NCBI GenBank assembly: GCA_001939145.1
Contig: LSRX01000007.1
Span: 1,060,612 to 1,124,611 of the forward strand
DNA from: Symbiodinium microadriaticum
Lineage: Eukaryota; Sar; Dinophyceae; Suessiales; Symbiodiniaceae
DNA: 64,000 nt
Direction of reading: 5' to 3'
In this document: piece after piece, positions 33,055 through 44,838 of the stretch
Numbering within the stretch: position 1 is the stretch's first letter
Layout: each line of letters opens with the position of its first letter
Program-made: the position numbers and the translations under genes
Notes under the pieces: model-generated
What the model saw: the letters and a program-made list of their open reading frames with translations, nothing else
What the model was told of the DNA's origin: nothing
Databases searched by the model: none

Positions 33055-34840
33055 GTATGGCTCAGGGAATCACTGAGCTCTGATCGTCAGCCGTGCCTGT
33101 CACCCGAACTTGTGCCTCGCTTGGTCAGAAGGCTGGGCACGCCCTACTCGCACGAGATCACGCGAGCCTTCACCCGGAAGCCAGCCTCCGTGACGACCAC
33201 GGCCAGCCCGACGACCGTCACCACCACGAAGGCCCGAGCGGCAAGCGTTTCGGTGAATCAAATCTGGCTTCGAACCTTTAGGCCTGGGACTTCGAGCTGG
33301 CTCTCAGCTGCAGCCCAAAGCGGGACAAGGAGCGCACACAAAGAGACGCTGAGAAGCGAGACTCCGCATCGTCTGCAGGTGGCCTTCTACAGCGTCGGCT
33401 CGGGGACTTGCCAGGATCACGATACGAGGCGAGCTTTGCACTGTGCAGCTTGAGACTTTCTTCTTGCAGGATGCCCAGGGGCGCGAGGCAACCGCTGCCT
33501 CACGACCGCTGAACACAAGAGCAGGCTGCGAGGCGCATTGTGAGGCACGGCAGATCAAAGCACAGTGGAATGTCGCCCTGAAATCCCACCCAGCTTGAGT
33601 TGCCTGAAATGTCCAGAGCGACAGCTTGGTAGGAGATGTCTGAATGCCTTGGCTACTTCATCCAACCAGAGCTCTGCAGCTTGCCTGGACTTGACGCTGT
33701 AGCTTACAGACATGAAGGCCAGTGCTGACTGATCTGATGATTCTGATGCTTCGGGATCGGTCTTAGGCTCCCTCCGAAGAAGCGACTGCTAAAACGGTGA
33801 CGAACTTTCAACGATTAGGTGTGCAGAGCGTTGCTGTGCTTGACTCGTGACTCGAGTGCGGAACTGCGCGCTCAGAGCCCTTCTGCGAACTCGAAATACA
33901 TGAGCTGTACATAGCTGCACATTGATTCTCTTGCCAAGGTACTCTGTACCTGTCCTCAAACTTGGACATCCCAGATGGTTGGAGCTGCTAGGCTTGAGGA
34001 AGTGTCTAGCAGCTGTCAATGAACAGGATGTAAGCTTGTGCTGTTTTCGTCACTACAGCTCTTCTGCACTCGGTTTCATGAGGCTTGGAAGCCAACTTGG
34101 ATTCCACCGTAGTCGACATCGTACAAGGCCGGGAAGTGCTGAGGGGAGGCTGCCAGCTCACTCGTCTGACCGAGTTGGCGACGACTTGAAAATCTCGCCA
34201 AGGCTCGGCTTACTGTAGACATTGGAAGCCGTGATGGGAGGTTCTGGCACACCAGCTCTTGCGAACTGTATGAAGAAAGGTGCAGCCCTCGCTCGGGAAG
34301 GGCTGGGGTCGATGATTCACTTGTCTGTGAGGTTTTCTTCGGCCCGTTGTGCGTGTTTCAAGCGTGTGCTGCAGACTGTCCTTTGCTCTGCGAGGCTTGC
34401 ATTACTGTGGATGGACACCCAAGCCTTCAACTGGAACTCCCTTGAACTGTGGCGGCTCGGCTGTTGAGTGATGCTGAGAAGGTTGCGAACTCTGCTTTGT
34501 TTCTCATAGGGGGACATCTTCTGGTAAACATGGGTGGAGGTCAGAAGCACGCAACGGTAATTTGAAAGGGAGCCGTGCCCCAGGTCTCGACTCACCTGAC
34601 GGAGACGGATGCAGCCACAGTGGCTTGATTCGACTGGACAAAGAGAGACATATGGGCTAGTCGAGCCATCCTAGCCACATCCTTCAGCAGCAGTCTGTGT
34701 GCACTGCATGGACTGGCTGCGTAACCTGAGCCATTCTCCACATCTGGACAGCTTTGGAGCCAAGCTGGAGCCAAGCAGGTTCATGCATCGACGTCCTGGC
34801 ATGCCAGGCCAGGCATGGTCGTGACGCTGTCGGGTTGCAG

Positions 34841-35310
34841 AAACTTGGAGTTCAAGGGGATGCCTGCAAGTCCGAAGGAAGGTCCTGCCCGGAAATTGCA
34901 GGCGGCTTGCGATCGCTGTGCAGGATGCGTGGGCTTTTCCTACCAGGCAAGGCAGAGCAAGGCGGGGCTTCGAGTCTGGCCGAGCTTGCTTGGGCGGAGC
35001 GCAGGCCTTGTCGGACTCCGGAATCCGCTGCTACATGAAGAGCAGCCGCATGGCTGAGGAAGTTAGCAACACACCGCGCCAAAACGATCGTGTGAACATG
35101 CTGCTGAGCCGAGGCTGGGACCACTCTGGAAGAGCCTCTCGACTTCATCTCGTTTTCAGAGTTGGTCCCAGTTGCAGCATAAGTCGAGGAGGCTGTTTCA
35201 GAAGCAGTGCCGCACTGTCGGATTGAGGACTTCGTGTCCTTGGCGCCCGACTCTGCGAGCTGGCAGTCTTACGTCAATGCCCGACACGGCGCTTGTGCGG
35301 CGACTCAGAG
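34841..35310 (+). CDS. PAN-domain protein fragment, 3 phase-matched exons
   Basis: Exon 34841-34946 encodes KLQAACDRCAGCVGFSYQ. A 58-bp GC-AG intron joins it in phase 0 to 35005-35089, which encodes SDSGIRCYMKSSRMAEE. The result is a PAN core: C--CAGC-GFSY ... GIRCYMKSS. A 94-bp GT-AG intron in phase 1 leads to 35184-35310, encoding HCRIEDFVSLAPDSASWQSY and VNARHGACAAT, ending in phase 2 before GTCGGG. The next exon is not resolved (the nearest acceptor is only 26 bp away). Predicted extracellular. Confidence 0.55.
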
Positions 35311-35449
35311 GTCGGGCGGGGACGGTCCTTCTACAGACTAGAGTCCAGAGAGATTGGCGCTGCATTTCAAGCCGCGACACCATGAGATTCGGTGATCTAT
35401 GTACGTTGCGACAGACAGAGTTTAGCAGTCTGTGAAGGTAGTTCTTTTT

Positions 35450-35610
35450 CATACGCGGTGTCCGAAAGCGTTTTTGCCAATTCGAGCGTTTGCTGCCAGA
35501 ACGGTGCACTACTGTGGCTGGACGAAGCAAATCGCGCGGTCTGCTGCAGCTCGGATGCAAAGGTTCTGATGCCCATGTCTGACCTAGACGTCACGGTTTC
35601 TGGCTACTGA
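35450..35610 (+). CDS. probable terminal exon, Cys-rich
   Basis: Encodes SVFANSSVCCQNGALLWLDE, then AVCCSSDAKVLMPMSDLDV, then TGA at 35608. Two CC pairs suggest a disulfide-linked secreted tail, possibly of the PAN gene just upstream. Confidence 0.45.
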
Positions 35611-36962
35611 TCGTCGTTGAATGGCACCATTGCCATTGGGGAATTTCGGTCAATCACTCTCCAATTCGAGGGCCACCCGGCAAGCTTCTGTCTCTACAGA
35701 CAATAGAGATTGTGCGGTAGCGGCTAACCCAAACACCTCTCCATGAGGCCGGGGCTCGCAGGTATGAGTCCGATGGTGAACAGACCTGGCAGGTTCCCGT
35801 GGACTGTGGCCTCCAGTCCCCGGGCGGAGAGGGCTGCAGCACCGAAGCGCTGGGGCCCTGGTGATACCTGGACTCTCGTCTCGCAGAGCAGAGCTTCTCG
35901 TGGATCTCCACCGAAGTGCGGCTGTCGGGACACAGTTCCGTACTCGACATTCCTGCTCTTGGCCATCCGGCCCAGATTCCATGGTGGTCGGTAGTGATGT
36001 TGGAACATCCCTTTGGAACCCATCCGCGCCTTGCGCAAAGAAGCGATCCCGGACGACTCCATGTGCAGAGTTTCAGACTGCGAATGAAGTTGTGCTGTAA
36101 GAATCTGAGTGAGGCACCAGAAATACAGGCATTTCGTGCATGCCAGCACCAGCCAGCAAGGGAGTTCGCTCCTTTCTGGCGAGACTTTGCGCATCCGCAT
36201 CGCGATGCGCAAATCACTCCGCGAAACCTTACCACCTCGTCAGACACAGCAAGTTTGTAGTACGACGAAGTAACATGGAAGCACGAACGATATCGGTAGG
36301 AGGACGCAGTAAAAAGCCGGCCAGGCAGAAATCATTCTACTGCATGTCCCATCTACAGTTTCAGCATGCTTACTCGTGGCGATGCACGCTCTGAGTGGTT
36401 GCTTCGGTTGGAGGGGTTGTGCATGCATTTGCCCGGCTTCACTGCATGACAGCCTGAGAAGGTGCCATGGTCTTTCCATTTAAGCAACCACGCATGGCCA
36501 AAATTTACATGGTGGATCACATCGGCAATGCCCCGTCCTCATCCTTCCCCATTCATGCGCTGCTAATCCTGAACCACAACACTTGTTTGGGCTGGAAGTT
36601 CCGACGAAACGTGGAACCCAACTGCACAAGGTCCACGGCTTTAAGACGTTAAAGGCGGGGAATGTTTGTCCACCTCCATCGCAAACGAAGTGTTCGCAGA
36701 ACCCTACCGATGTACTCTAATCTAACCTTTAGCTGTCGTGCACAGAAAGCCGAAAGCCTTTGAAGGCTCTAAAGTAATTTCATCCCATGCCCGTTTTTTT
36801 GTTGGATTCTTCCGTTTCCTTTCCTCTCTTATCTCACTTTTCGTCCAGTGGCTCCTCATGGCCTTGAGGTGTCCGGACTTGGCATCCTGCAAGGCTCGGG
36901 ACGTAGTGAATTCAGAGTGCAGAGTCAGCGCTAGGGAGGGGGTTGTTCGCGTTCTGAAGCCA

Positions 36963-37073
36963 CATATGGGGGTTTCCGAAGATAGGGGACCCTAATATAG
37001 CACCCTAAATAGTAGGATCCTTATTATAAGGACCCCAAAATAAGGTACCCTAATGTTCGGCAAGTCCCATATG
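36963..37073. mobile_element. 111-bp MITE-like element with CATATG ends
   Basis: Ends are inverted over 18 bp with 3 mismatches (CATATGGGGGTTTCCGAA against CATATGGGACTTGCCGAA). The interior carries ACCCTAA three times and a near-perfect palindrome around GGATCCTTATTATAAGGACC. No coding capacity. Confidence 0.55.
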
Positions 37074-37505
37074 CCCCGGGTGCCGCCTGAAGCCTGAAGC
37101 TGCAGCTCTGGCTCGAAAGAGGGTGTTTAGGGCCGTCTGACTTCCGGACGACCATGAAGCGCAAAGCCGAGGACTCGAGCAGGGTAGGTTTTGTTGGGAG
37201 TGGCGGGTCGCAGTCTCAAGGGCTTGCGCTACCGGCTACGGCTTCGTTCAGGTGGCTGTCTGAATGCCCTTGAAGCCCTTTTCGTCTACGCTTTTCGCAG
37301 GAGCCTGCAACCAGTCTGACTTGTCGCCCATGCGAATCAGGATGTTCCCGGACCACCTGCCAAGAAGAAGACAGAGGCCATGCGCTTCGCGAACAAGACG
37401 CATGGAGCAATATTGTTTGATTCCAGCCAAGGGCGGCGTTGTCAGAATGCTCGATGGTTCCGTGCCGTTTTGCCTGCGGCCTTTGTAAAGGCCACTTGCT
37501 CACAG

Positions 37506-37760
37506 GGCCTTTCCATGATTGCTACGAAGCGCGAAAAAGCGCTGCTGAGCCCATTTCTGAGGAAGCTTCTCGTCCAGCTCTGCGGCCGGGGCGACTTCCT
37601 GCGACGGTGGCGTCGAGTGCAGCTCGTGCGGGAGGTGCGCATCTACCCAGCGGATCAAGACCAAGACTTCTTCAAAAAGGGCTGCACTATGTCTCGCACT
37701 GACGTGTACTCGCGTGCCGCACTGCAAGGCTTGCAGAGCAACGGTTCGTTGGATGTCTAG
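37506..37760 (+). CDS. probable terminal exon, unknown protein
   Basis: Acceptor CTTGCTCACAG; one frame of 84 codons encodes MIATKREKALLSPFLRKLL, REVRIYPADQDQDFFKKG and SRTDVYSRAALQGLQSNG, then TAG. The open frame extends upstream to 37380 and may include MRFANKTHGAILFDSS. No family recognised. Confidence 0.5.
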   Translation, partial: GLSMIATKREKALLSPFLRKLLVQLCGRGDFLRRWRRVQLVREVRIYPADQDQDFFKKGCTMSRTDVYSRAALQGLQSNGSLDV

Positions 37761-37980
37761 TGCCAGACCCCTGCTTAATTCCAAGCCAGGCCTGACAGCC
37801 CCGAACCGAACTAGCACTCGTCACAGCAGGCCCTTGCAGAAACGGCCGAGTGCGAAGGCCCAGCGGCTCTTGCGATGTGTTTGGCTGCTTGAAGCCAGAT
37901 GGTTCCAACACGCTTGATGCACGCAGAAACCAATATCCTAGACTGTTGACCAGTTGGCCTGAACATGACATGAAACATGC

Positions 37981-38188
37981 GTGCCGCTATATGCCGCTAC
38001 TGCAGATGATCTTTGTGCTGGTGCCCTCTCCACTTCCTTCGCCTTGGCCCTGGTTGAAGTCGCTAGTGGCCTCGCTGTCGGAGGCTGCCAGAAACTACAT
38101 GCCGAAGGCCGGAAGAAAAAGTTCAAGGCCGGGGCTTGGCAGAAACCCGGTCTGTCCCGAATCCCGAATGCCATACATGCCAAAACTT
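37981..38188 (+). CDS. probable coding exon with hydrophobic helix
   Basis: Encodes AATADDLCAGALSTSFALAL, continues VEVASGLAVGGC, then a basic stretch and SRIPNAIHAKTF, ending before GTGAGG. The hydrophobic run could be a membrane segment. A 216-aa minus ORF covers it and is taken as a shadow. Confidence 0.45.
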
Positions 38189-38269
38189 TCCTGGTGAGGA
38201 TCCCTTTTCTGCTGTCCTTTCCGTCGAGCACCACTTCCATGAGCCCGAGGAGAAGATGCGGCCCCGTGC

Positions 38270-38578
38270 ATGACTTTACGCGGCACTGAAATGGAAGTGG
38301 AGCACTGCCGGTCTTTTGCCAAGAGGAATGTGGCCGCCTGGGTGTCCTTGTGCATGCCGTGGCGAACCAGCATCTCGGAAGGCGGAATAGAATCTGTAGA
38401 GATTCGTCAAGGGTTAGGGCCAGCATGCGCCGGCGAAAGACTCCTGCCAATTTCCAAGGCAGCATCTTCTGAATGCGAGCTGGTATTTCCAAGCTGCCGA
38501 TTACTTGTGGAAGGCCGACGTTTGTCATCAAAAGGTACCAGTAGGTCGGCACTGCGCAGCTTTGGGCAGCGACAGTAA
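38270..38578 (+). CDS. possible coding exon, unknown protein
   Basis: A 102-codon open frame with CRSFAKRNVAAWVSLCMPW, EGGIESVEIRQGLGPACAG and SKAASSECELVFPSC. Cys-rich; borders unknown. Confidence 0.35.
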   Translation: MTLRGTEMEVEHCRSFAKRNVAAWVSLCMPWRTSISEGGIESVEIRQGLGPACAGERLLPISKAASSECELVFPSCRLLVEGRRLSSKGTSRSALRSFGQRQ

Positions 38579-38870
38579 TCACAAGCACTGCAGCACGAGA
38601 TCAGGGCATTCGACGAGCAAGCACCTAAATGCAGCCGCTTCACGATGCAGCAAACAGCAGGGAGTTGTCCAAACCGCTCCCCTTGGCGATCACATGCCGA
38701 ATAGACTCGACAGATACAGTAAGGGGAAAATTGCGATTCTGATTCTGCAAAGACGAACGTGATCAAAGTGCACAGCTGAGTCCGTTGCTGCTGCTGCTTC
38801 TGCCCACACCGCACAGTCTGTGTAGGAGCAACTTGATGTCTTGTTTGATGAATCAGGGTGTCTTTTGCAG

Positions 38871-39295
38871 CTTTGCATGGGCAAAGATGCTGTCCAGCTG
38901 ATTGGTTTGGATCTCAGCTTCACACTTTGCAGATTCTCCGCTTCTCCTGAAGCCCTACTGGTTCCGTTTGCAGGTCCTGGTCGAGGCCGGGGAGGTGCCG
39001 AATGCTGGAGATCTCAAGGAGCCGATGCGAGTCTTCGAATTTAAAAGCGAGCTGCACGGCTGGCACATGCTTCACACCTTCCGTCAATGAGGAGGGTTCC
39101 AAGGAGCTGCGCGACGAGAAGTGCGTGCGTCTCTGTGAGGTCGCGAGGCTGCCTTTGAGAGGTTTCGGATTCGTTCCACATGCTTGGAGGGCACGCATCG
39201 TTACACTTGAGATAATTCAACAGCTGCAGGGGCGGCCGTTGCCGGTGCAGGAAGTGTGGAGTGAGTGTGTCCGGTTGGAGTGCCTCCCTGAGTAA
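38871..39295 (+). CDS. probable coding exons ending at 39295, frame ambiguous
   Basis: After acceptor GTCTTTTGCAG a frame reads LCMGKDAVQLIGLDLSFTL. From about 38973 one frame reads VLVEAGEVPNAGDLKEPMRV to TGA 39090; another runs from 39002 to TGA 39295 with SKELRDEKCVRLCEVARLPL and EVWSECVRLECLPE. No intron fits between the last two, so one frame is wrong or a single-base frameshift exists near 39085. Confidence 0.4.
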
Positions 39296-40025
39296 AGTAG
39301 TTCAGATTCCCACGCTTCAACCGCTGCTCCTAGTGGACCGAGTTGGTCGATGTGGTTGCTGCTGCCGTCGGTATCCGGGCATACCATCGGGGAATGGGCG
39401 AACCAGGCGCTGTGAAGTCTGCCCGCCTCGAGTTTCAATTGATCTGCAAACCCTTCCGCCACTCCGTGTAGATGACAGGCATCCAGAGTAGCCTTGGGAT
39501 GTCACAGACGTGCACAGGTCCAGAGTTGCCATCCATGCCTGAGAAGGAGAGCGCAGCTGTTTTTGCATGTAGCCAGCATTACTCGTGTCCCGTGGTTCCC
39601 GAAGGCTTCAAGTACGCATGCTTGCTTGCTGGAAGTTGATCCTTGTGGGACGGGGTAACATGGGCATGGCTCGAGACAGTGTTGACAAAACTGGACGAGA
39701 AATGTAGCGTACCACGTGCTGTGCTGCTGCGTATTTCGTCTCACAGTTGAGCGACATCCTATTGAGTCCCCACTGCAATTGACTGCAGTTCCTATGAAGC
39801 ATACGCGATCTTCTTTCGGAATGTCACTTGGAAGACCCTTGAGATGCGTCGACATGATTTCATCTATGGCTTTTCGGTAACGCTGGTAGACTTGCTCTCG
39901 ATACTTGCTGCCGCCTTCAAAAACCCATCAGGCTGTCCAGACATGCTTTGGACGAGGGTTGTCTTGGCCATCCTGGCTGACCTGCGTCTCTGATGAATTC
40001 TTCCTGATCCTTCTTTGGAATCGCT

Positions 40026-40305
40026 GTGCTGAATGAAGCTGCCGCACTCCCAAGATCGCAGGACGAGATGCCCTACTTTGCACGAGTCACGGATATCTGC
40101 TCCTCCGGCCTTTCCTTTGACAGTAGCGGCTGGGGGCCTCGACTGGAGGACCGAGCGAACGAAATGCTTCCTTGCTTGTCGTATCCTTGGTCGAACGGGA
40201 TTGCCTGTGCAGGACAAGGACATCAAGGTCGATGTCTACGAGAAGATGGGCTTCTTGACAGTTACCTCCCCGGCCTTTGTTTACGTCGGAAATCGGCTGC
40301 TTTGA
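40026..40305 (+). CDS. possible coding exons, unknown protein
   Basis: 40026-40200 encodes VTDICSSGLSFDSSGWGPRL and EDRANEMLPCLS. 40214-40305 in another frame encodes DIKVDVYEKMGFLTVTSPAF and VYVGNRLL before TGA. The gap is too short for an intron; frame A itself stays open to 40517. Confidence 0.35.
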
Positions 40306-41161
40306 GGTCTTGTCAAGTCCGGGCCCGTGAAGAGCATCACGAATGCTTACGCTCCGGGCAGCAAGTGGGAGCCTGCAGTGACCACATCATATGCTCCTCG
40401 CCACAGATAGGAGCATCAGCGAACAGAGAGGTCTGTAACTTAAGTAGGCTTGTGCAGCCGGAGCCGTCCCATGGGAAAGCGTGTGTTTTCCAGGAGATCT
40501 GTCATTCCAGAGGTTAGATAAAAGTCTGCCCTAGTTCAACTCTTCCCTCTAGACTTATCTTGAACCTTCCCAAGGATTGTTTTCAAAACTTGAGGCGTAG
40601 GTCAAACGAACAGTTCAGCGAACAAAAAAGCTTAAACCTGATTCAAGTGTTTATTTGGGGGCTGTGTTCTGCCTTATCTGTGATAGACTTCTGCCAAGAG
40701 GCTAGTATCTACCAGAATACTTGTAGAATCTTGTTCGAATACAAGTCTGAGTCCTGTTGGATCTTTCTTCCCTGAACCACCAGTGAACAGTGATGCATGA
40801 TGTAACTATTTGGTGTTGGTGTGGCATCCTAATTGATTGGCAAAATATGAGTAAGGGCAAACTCATAGTTTAACTCGCTGATGATTGCAACGTTACTCCT
40901 CTGCAGCGGTCCACCTGTTGCAACTTCCAATGCATTGAACCTGAGCATCTCCGCCCTCAGCGAAGCATTTCGTGACGGTTGTTCCTTTCTCTTCCGGGCT
41001 TTGCAATCTGCCTTCGTAGTGAGATGCAATGAGCAACGCAGCGGTTGCTAAAGCTGACCCATGTGAACTCACTGGTGAAAAAAGCACAGGACAATGCTAG
41101 ACGGTCACCGTGCGCAACTCATTGACAAACAAGCATTGATTGGGCTTCGCCCACATCCCGA

Positions 41162-41349
41162 TTTGATTGTTTCCTGCCTTGGTCGTGTCAACTCTTGGAG
41201 TCACAGCGGTCATTTCTGTTCTGATACATCATCCCTACGCCATGCCGGAAGTTGTCCCTCGCCAGGACTGGTTCTCATGGTCGCAGACTGCTTATCCGCC
41301 GAACGTGGACTTCTTCCGTTTGCTGGGCAGTTTCGAGAAAGAAGGCTGA
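41162..41349 (+). CDS. possible terminal exon with membrane segment
   Basis: Encodes PALVVSTLGVTAVISVLI, a likely transmembrane helix, followed by DWFSWSQTAYPPNVDFFRLL and a stop at 41347-41349. An in-frame stop just upstream and no clear acceptor leave the start unresolved. Confidence 0.35.
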
Positions 41350-41880
41350 CAAAGCATGTCAAAGCAGTGCATTCGTCGTGCCTGTTGAGCATGGGAGGCG
41401 CATCGATCAGCAGAGCAGACATGGAGAGTTGCTTGGCCTAGAGAGCCTGCCGTTGCATTCAGTTCTGTGCCCTGAGTCGCGAGTTCGATCAATGCATCAC
41501 CGACCTGCAGAGAGCTTGGCCTTGAAGCAGTATAAGACATGAAGAGAAGAGTAGCTTCTTGAAGGATTTGCGAGCGTCGTTGAGGGGTACAAGATATGCC
41601 GCCTGAGAAGGGTGAAAAGGTCTTTTGAACCCATGCCGCAACTTGCCTTAGTTGCAACACAATATGAAGCCATGATGCCGCTGTGCAGGAGACCCAGTTC
41701 TCTTGTTCTGATACATCCGGACTGTCCGGAACAGAACCGGCAAAGAAAGATAATTTCACATCCTAGCCGAACGCATGTCTTTTTGCCCAGGCTGGCTGTC
41801 AGTTTCGGGTTTACCTGTCGGGGGCTTCAAGGGCCTTGCAAGCCTCATTCGGGTTTTAACTTTAGCGTTCAGGCTTCAGG

Positions 41881-42255
41881 GACTGCAGCTTCCGTTTCGA
41901 GCATGAAGACGCGGACAACGATGCTTGCTGCGAGAGGTGGAGCGAAAGAATGCTTTCGAGAAGCCTCAACACCAAACAGCATCAGAGCGCAACCCACCTT
42001 ACGGTTCTGTTGCACTCCGCAAGCTGACAATGACTGGGGTCAGGTATTGCATCTGCCTACACGGCCGCCGTCAAATGCGCCTACTGATTTGACTGGCATG
42101 CATCGCTGAGAGACCCTTGCCATACAAGGACTATGTTGAGGTCTGGAACGAAATTGAACATGCCACGGAGTTTCGAGCAGTTGGCAATGTGTGCAGAACT
42201 GACGCTGAAGTTGATTGGCTTCGATTGTGGCACCTAAGGATTTTATCCTGACCTT
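41881..42255 (+). CDS. two possible exons, acidic and Cys-rich
   Basis: About 41881-41965 (acceptor TCAGGCTTCAG) encodes DCSFRFEHEDADNDACCERW. About 42115-42255 encodes DYVEVWNEIEHATEFRAVG and CRTDAEVDWLRLWHLR. They may be upstream exons of the 42378-43239 gene. The first resembles an extracellular acidic module, but I cannot name a family. Confidence 0.4.
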
Positions 42256-42377
42256 TGGAGGCCATCGGGTCGACAGATACAGTCAAGTCAGTAGCGGGAA
42301 CTTAGCCTTCTAGACGCTAGGAAACATTTCTCAGTGGCCTCTCGAGGTGACGGCACCTCAGAACTTGACCGTTGCAG

Positions 42378-43239
42378 GCGAACTCCACAAGGAGATTGGC
42401 CTTATGGTGGCGCTGGGACGAGCTTTGGGCAACGAACGCTTGCCGGCGGAGCCAGGCTTGGCAAAAGGCAAAAAGCCTTTGTACGGTTTTTCTCTTTGAG
42501 CGCTATTGGCTTTGTTTTGAGTCTTTGCCTGAGAACAGCGCAGTGCAGGCAAGCCTTCACCACGGGAGGAAGTCGACCGTTGCGCGGCAGAGCTCAAGGC
42601 CAAACGACCTAGGAAGTACCCAGAAGTGTATCCAGTCTTGCCCCCAGCGGTACACGCGCATCGACAGATGAGGGCGGCACCAGACAAGAACATCAAGAAC
42701 ACATGAATGAACGTAACCATAGCGGACACTTGTAGCAAGCGTCCAACCCACGCAGATGGCTGCTGGTGACGAGATCGCAGCCAACGCCGCTGCAATCGCG
42801 GCGATGTTTGCCGCGATCACTATCCCAGCACCTGAGCGAATGATACAGAAGTTGGCGCTTTTCACTCGGCCAGGGCAGTGCATTACGGTCTGCCTTCGTA
42901 TTCCAGAGAGGCCCTTCGCCTGCTTTGCAGATCCTTTGCAAGGTGGATGCGAGCGGCCACAGCAGCCCGGAGTTGGCTCGCTTGCAGCCGGCCAGGGCTC
43001 CTTCAACCTCTGCCCAGTACTACAATCCTGTCCTAGGAGTCGAGCAGGAGCTATTGATAGCTATTGTGTCGGACCGCCTACAACCGACGCTGTCTCGATG
43101 TTTGAATTGTCTCCAAAGTTTGGCTTTGGAGGTGATGAACCGGATTGTGCGCTGGGCCAACTACACCAAGGCTTACAGCGAAAGGGTTCGACAAGGATTC
43201 AAGCAGGCAGAATCAAAGCTAAGGCTTCCTGTTGATTAA
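42378..43239 (+). CDS. C-terminal part of an unknown gene, 4 exons
   Basis: Exons 42378-42485 (HKEIGLMVALGRALGNERL), 42549-42649 (EEVDRCAAELKAKRPRKY), 42756-42854 (MAAGDEIAANAAAIAAMF) and 42931-43239 (LGVEQELLIAIVSDRLQPTL, MNRIVRWANYTKAYSERV) join in phases 1, 0 and 0. Introns of 63, 106 and 76 bp have GT-AG, GT-AG and probably GC-AG ends. The stop is TAA 43237. The encoded piece is about 200 residues, helical and Ala/Lys-rich, suggesting an intracellular protein. Confidence 0.6.
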
Positions 43240-43302
43240 TAATGCTCTAACCACCGTCAAGAGAGCCTCACGGTTTTTTTGTGAATCCAACTGTTGCACC
43301 TG

Positions 43303-43521
43303 GAAGGCCGCGGTCCGGCCGCTGCGGTGTTGCGCGAGGCGCGCCACAGCGTAGCTTGGGGCATGCCCTGGGCTTTGAAGGTTCGGGAAGGAACGGATGC
43401 CAGACCCTTTCTCGAGTACTCCTCAGTTGTGTGCAACACACGACGGGAACAGTTTTGCCACTCACGCCAAGTGAAAGCCCCTATTCGGTTTCAACTCTCC
43501 CACAACCCCAGAACGAATTGA
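43303..43521 (+). CDS. probable terminal exon, unknown protein
   Basis: Encodes LREARHSVAWGMPWALKVRE, GTDARPFLEYSSVVCNTRRE and QVKAPIRFQLSHNPRTN, then TGA. It begins only 64 bp after the previous stop, so it would need its own upstream exons inside the preceding gene, or is a separate small gene. Confidence 0.35.
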   Translation, partial: EGRGPAAAVLREARHSVAWGMPWALKVREGTDARPFLEYSSVVCNTRREQFCHSRQVKAPIRFQLSHNPRTN

Positions 43522-43966
43522 GAGCTTGACTGGGGGTCCTCTGCGAGCAAGTGACTGGAGCTCTCCGGTGCTGGAAGCGACGGGGACATTACAGTAGCCG
43601 TTCCTGCAGTGCCACGTGAGAACCACGAGAGCTCGCTTTGGGCTACCTAGTTGAGAGACCTTGAAGTGCTGTTCTACAGGAGGCAGAGATCATTGTAAGC
43701 ATGTTTATTTTTTTGTTTTTACGTTGTGGAGTTGTGCACTTGGCCTTCAGTGAGTGGAGATTTTGCAAGAGGTGTCCAGCCAATCTGGAAACCAATTGGT
43801 GTGCATCTCTGTCGGAGCCGCGGTTGAGGCAGACAGAAGGTGTGCTCTTCCAGTCTTACCTTTGTCAGTCGCCCAGAGGACTTCAACTTGAGCACCCCTG
43901 TGCCGGAGGCCGAAGCAGGCGCTATAGTTGTGGGTGTCCTCCCTTCGCTTAGATTCTGTTTCCTAG

Positions 43967-44084
43967 AGCAGTTGTCAAGCTTCGTCTGATCAACCCCTCC
44001 GCTGTTGAATTGGCTCATCTTTCTGCTGCTGCCTTGTACTTGGCTCCAATCAACAGCTTCTACGGAAGTTCTGTGTGGATCTGA
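43967..44084 (+). CDS. probable terminal exon, unknown protein
   Basis: Acceptor CTGTTTCCTAG; encodes VVKLRLINPSAVELAHLSAA and ALYLAPINSFYGSSVW before TGA. A frame just upstream (about 43861-43930) encodes SRPEDFNLSTPVPEAEAGAI but cannot be joined by an intron of reasonable length. Confidence 0.45.
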
Positions 44085-44838
44085 CCGTCTGGGTTTGACT
44101 TGAAGTCAAATTTTCGCCAGCGGTTGACTTTCGCTGGCTGGGGCCCAACCCACCAGCCTACACCGCTCATGGCCTTAGCGGAGAAAAGGCACGCTTGCAG
44201 CACCGGACCTCATGTGGGCAAGCGAGCCGAGCCATCTCAGCTGAGTGGTGCCTCCACCTTCATCTGTAGAGCCTGTAGCCAAACGAACATCTCCGGAGCT
44301 CTTAGGCAGTCTTAGCAGAAGTCGGGAATAGGCAGTCCAGCTTGAAAGGCCCGTTGCAGTGCTTGTCGGGAGCCCGGGACAGGAGCCGGGGGTCGATTGC
44401 AGACTGTTGCGAACTTGGGTAGTAGATCGCTTCTTTCCGTCGTTTTATGGGGACGGGAGCGGTTTTCATCTACAGGCGCCTTCAAGAGTCATTTTGGCGG
44501 CCTCTTCTTGGCTGGCTTTTATTTTATTTATTTTTTTTCTGAGGTCGCGGGTGCATTGGCTTTGAGGTCATGGAGCAAGGAAACGGTGGATACAGGCAGG
44601 GTCACGGACTTTCGATGAAAGAGCACTGCTTCCTGATCCTGAGATTTCTTTTTGTTGATATCCTCCCCCCTTTTTTTTCGCAAGCATCAGGTGCTGGATG
44701 AGGTCTGCGTGGGAACATGACACGGACTACCAGTCCAGCAGCTTGGGCAACTTAATTAGGGCTTCGGGAGCACCACCTCGGCGATATGATGCAACGGGCT
44801 GCTGAGAGTCTGCTTTCCTTGTTTTGAACTCAACTGTG

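Noticed and set aside
37938..38588. 216-aa minus-strand ORF
   Set aside because: Two plus-strand frames in the same interval are more protein-like, and one ends at a GTGAGG donor.
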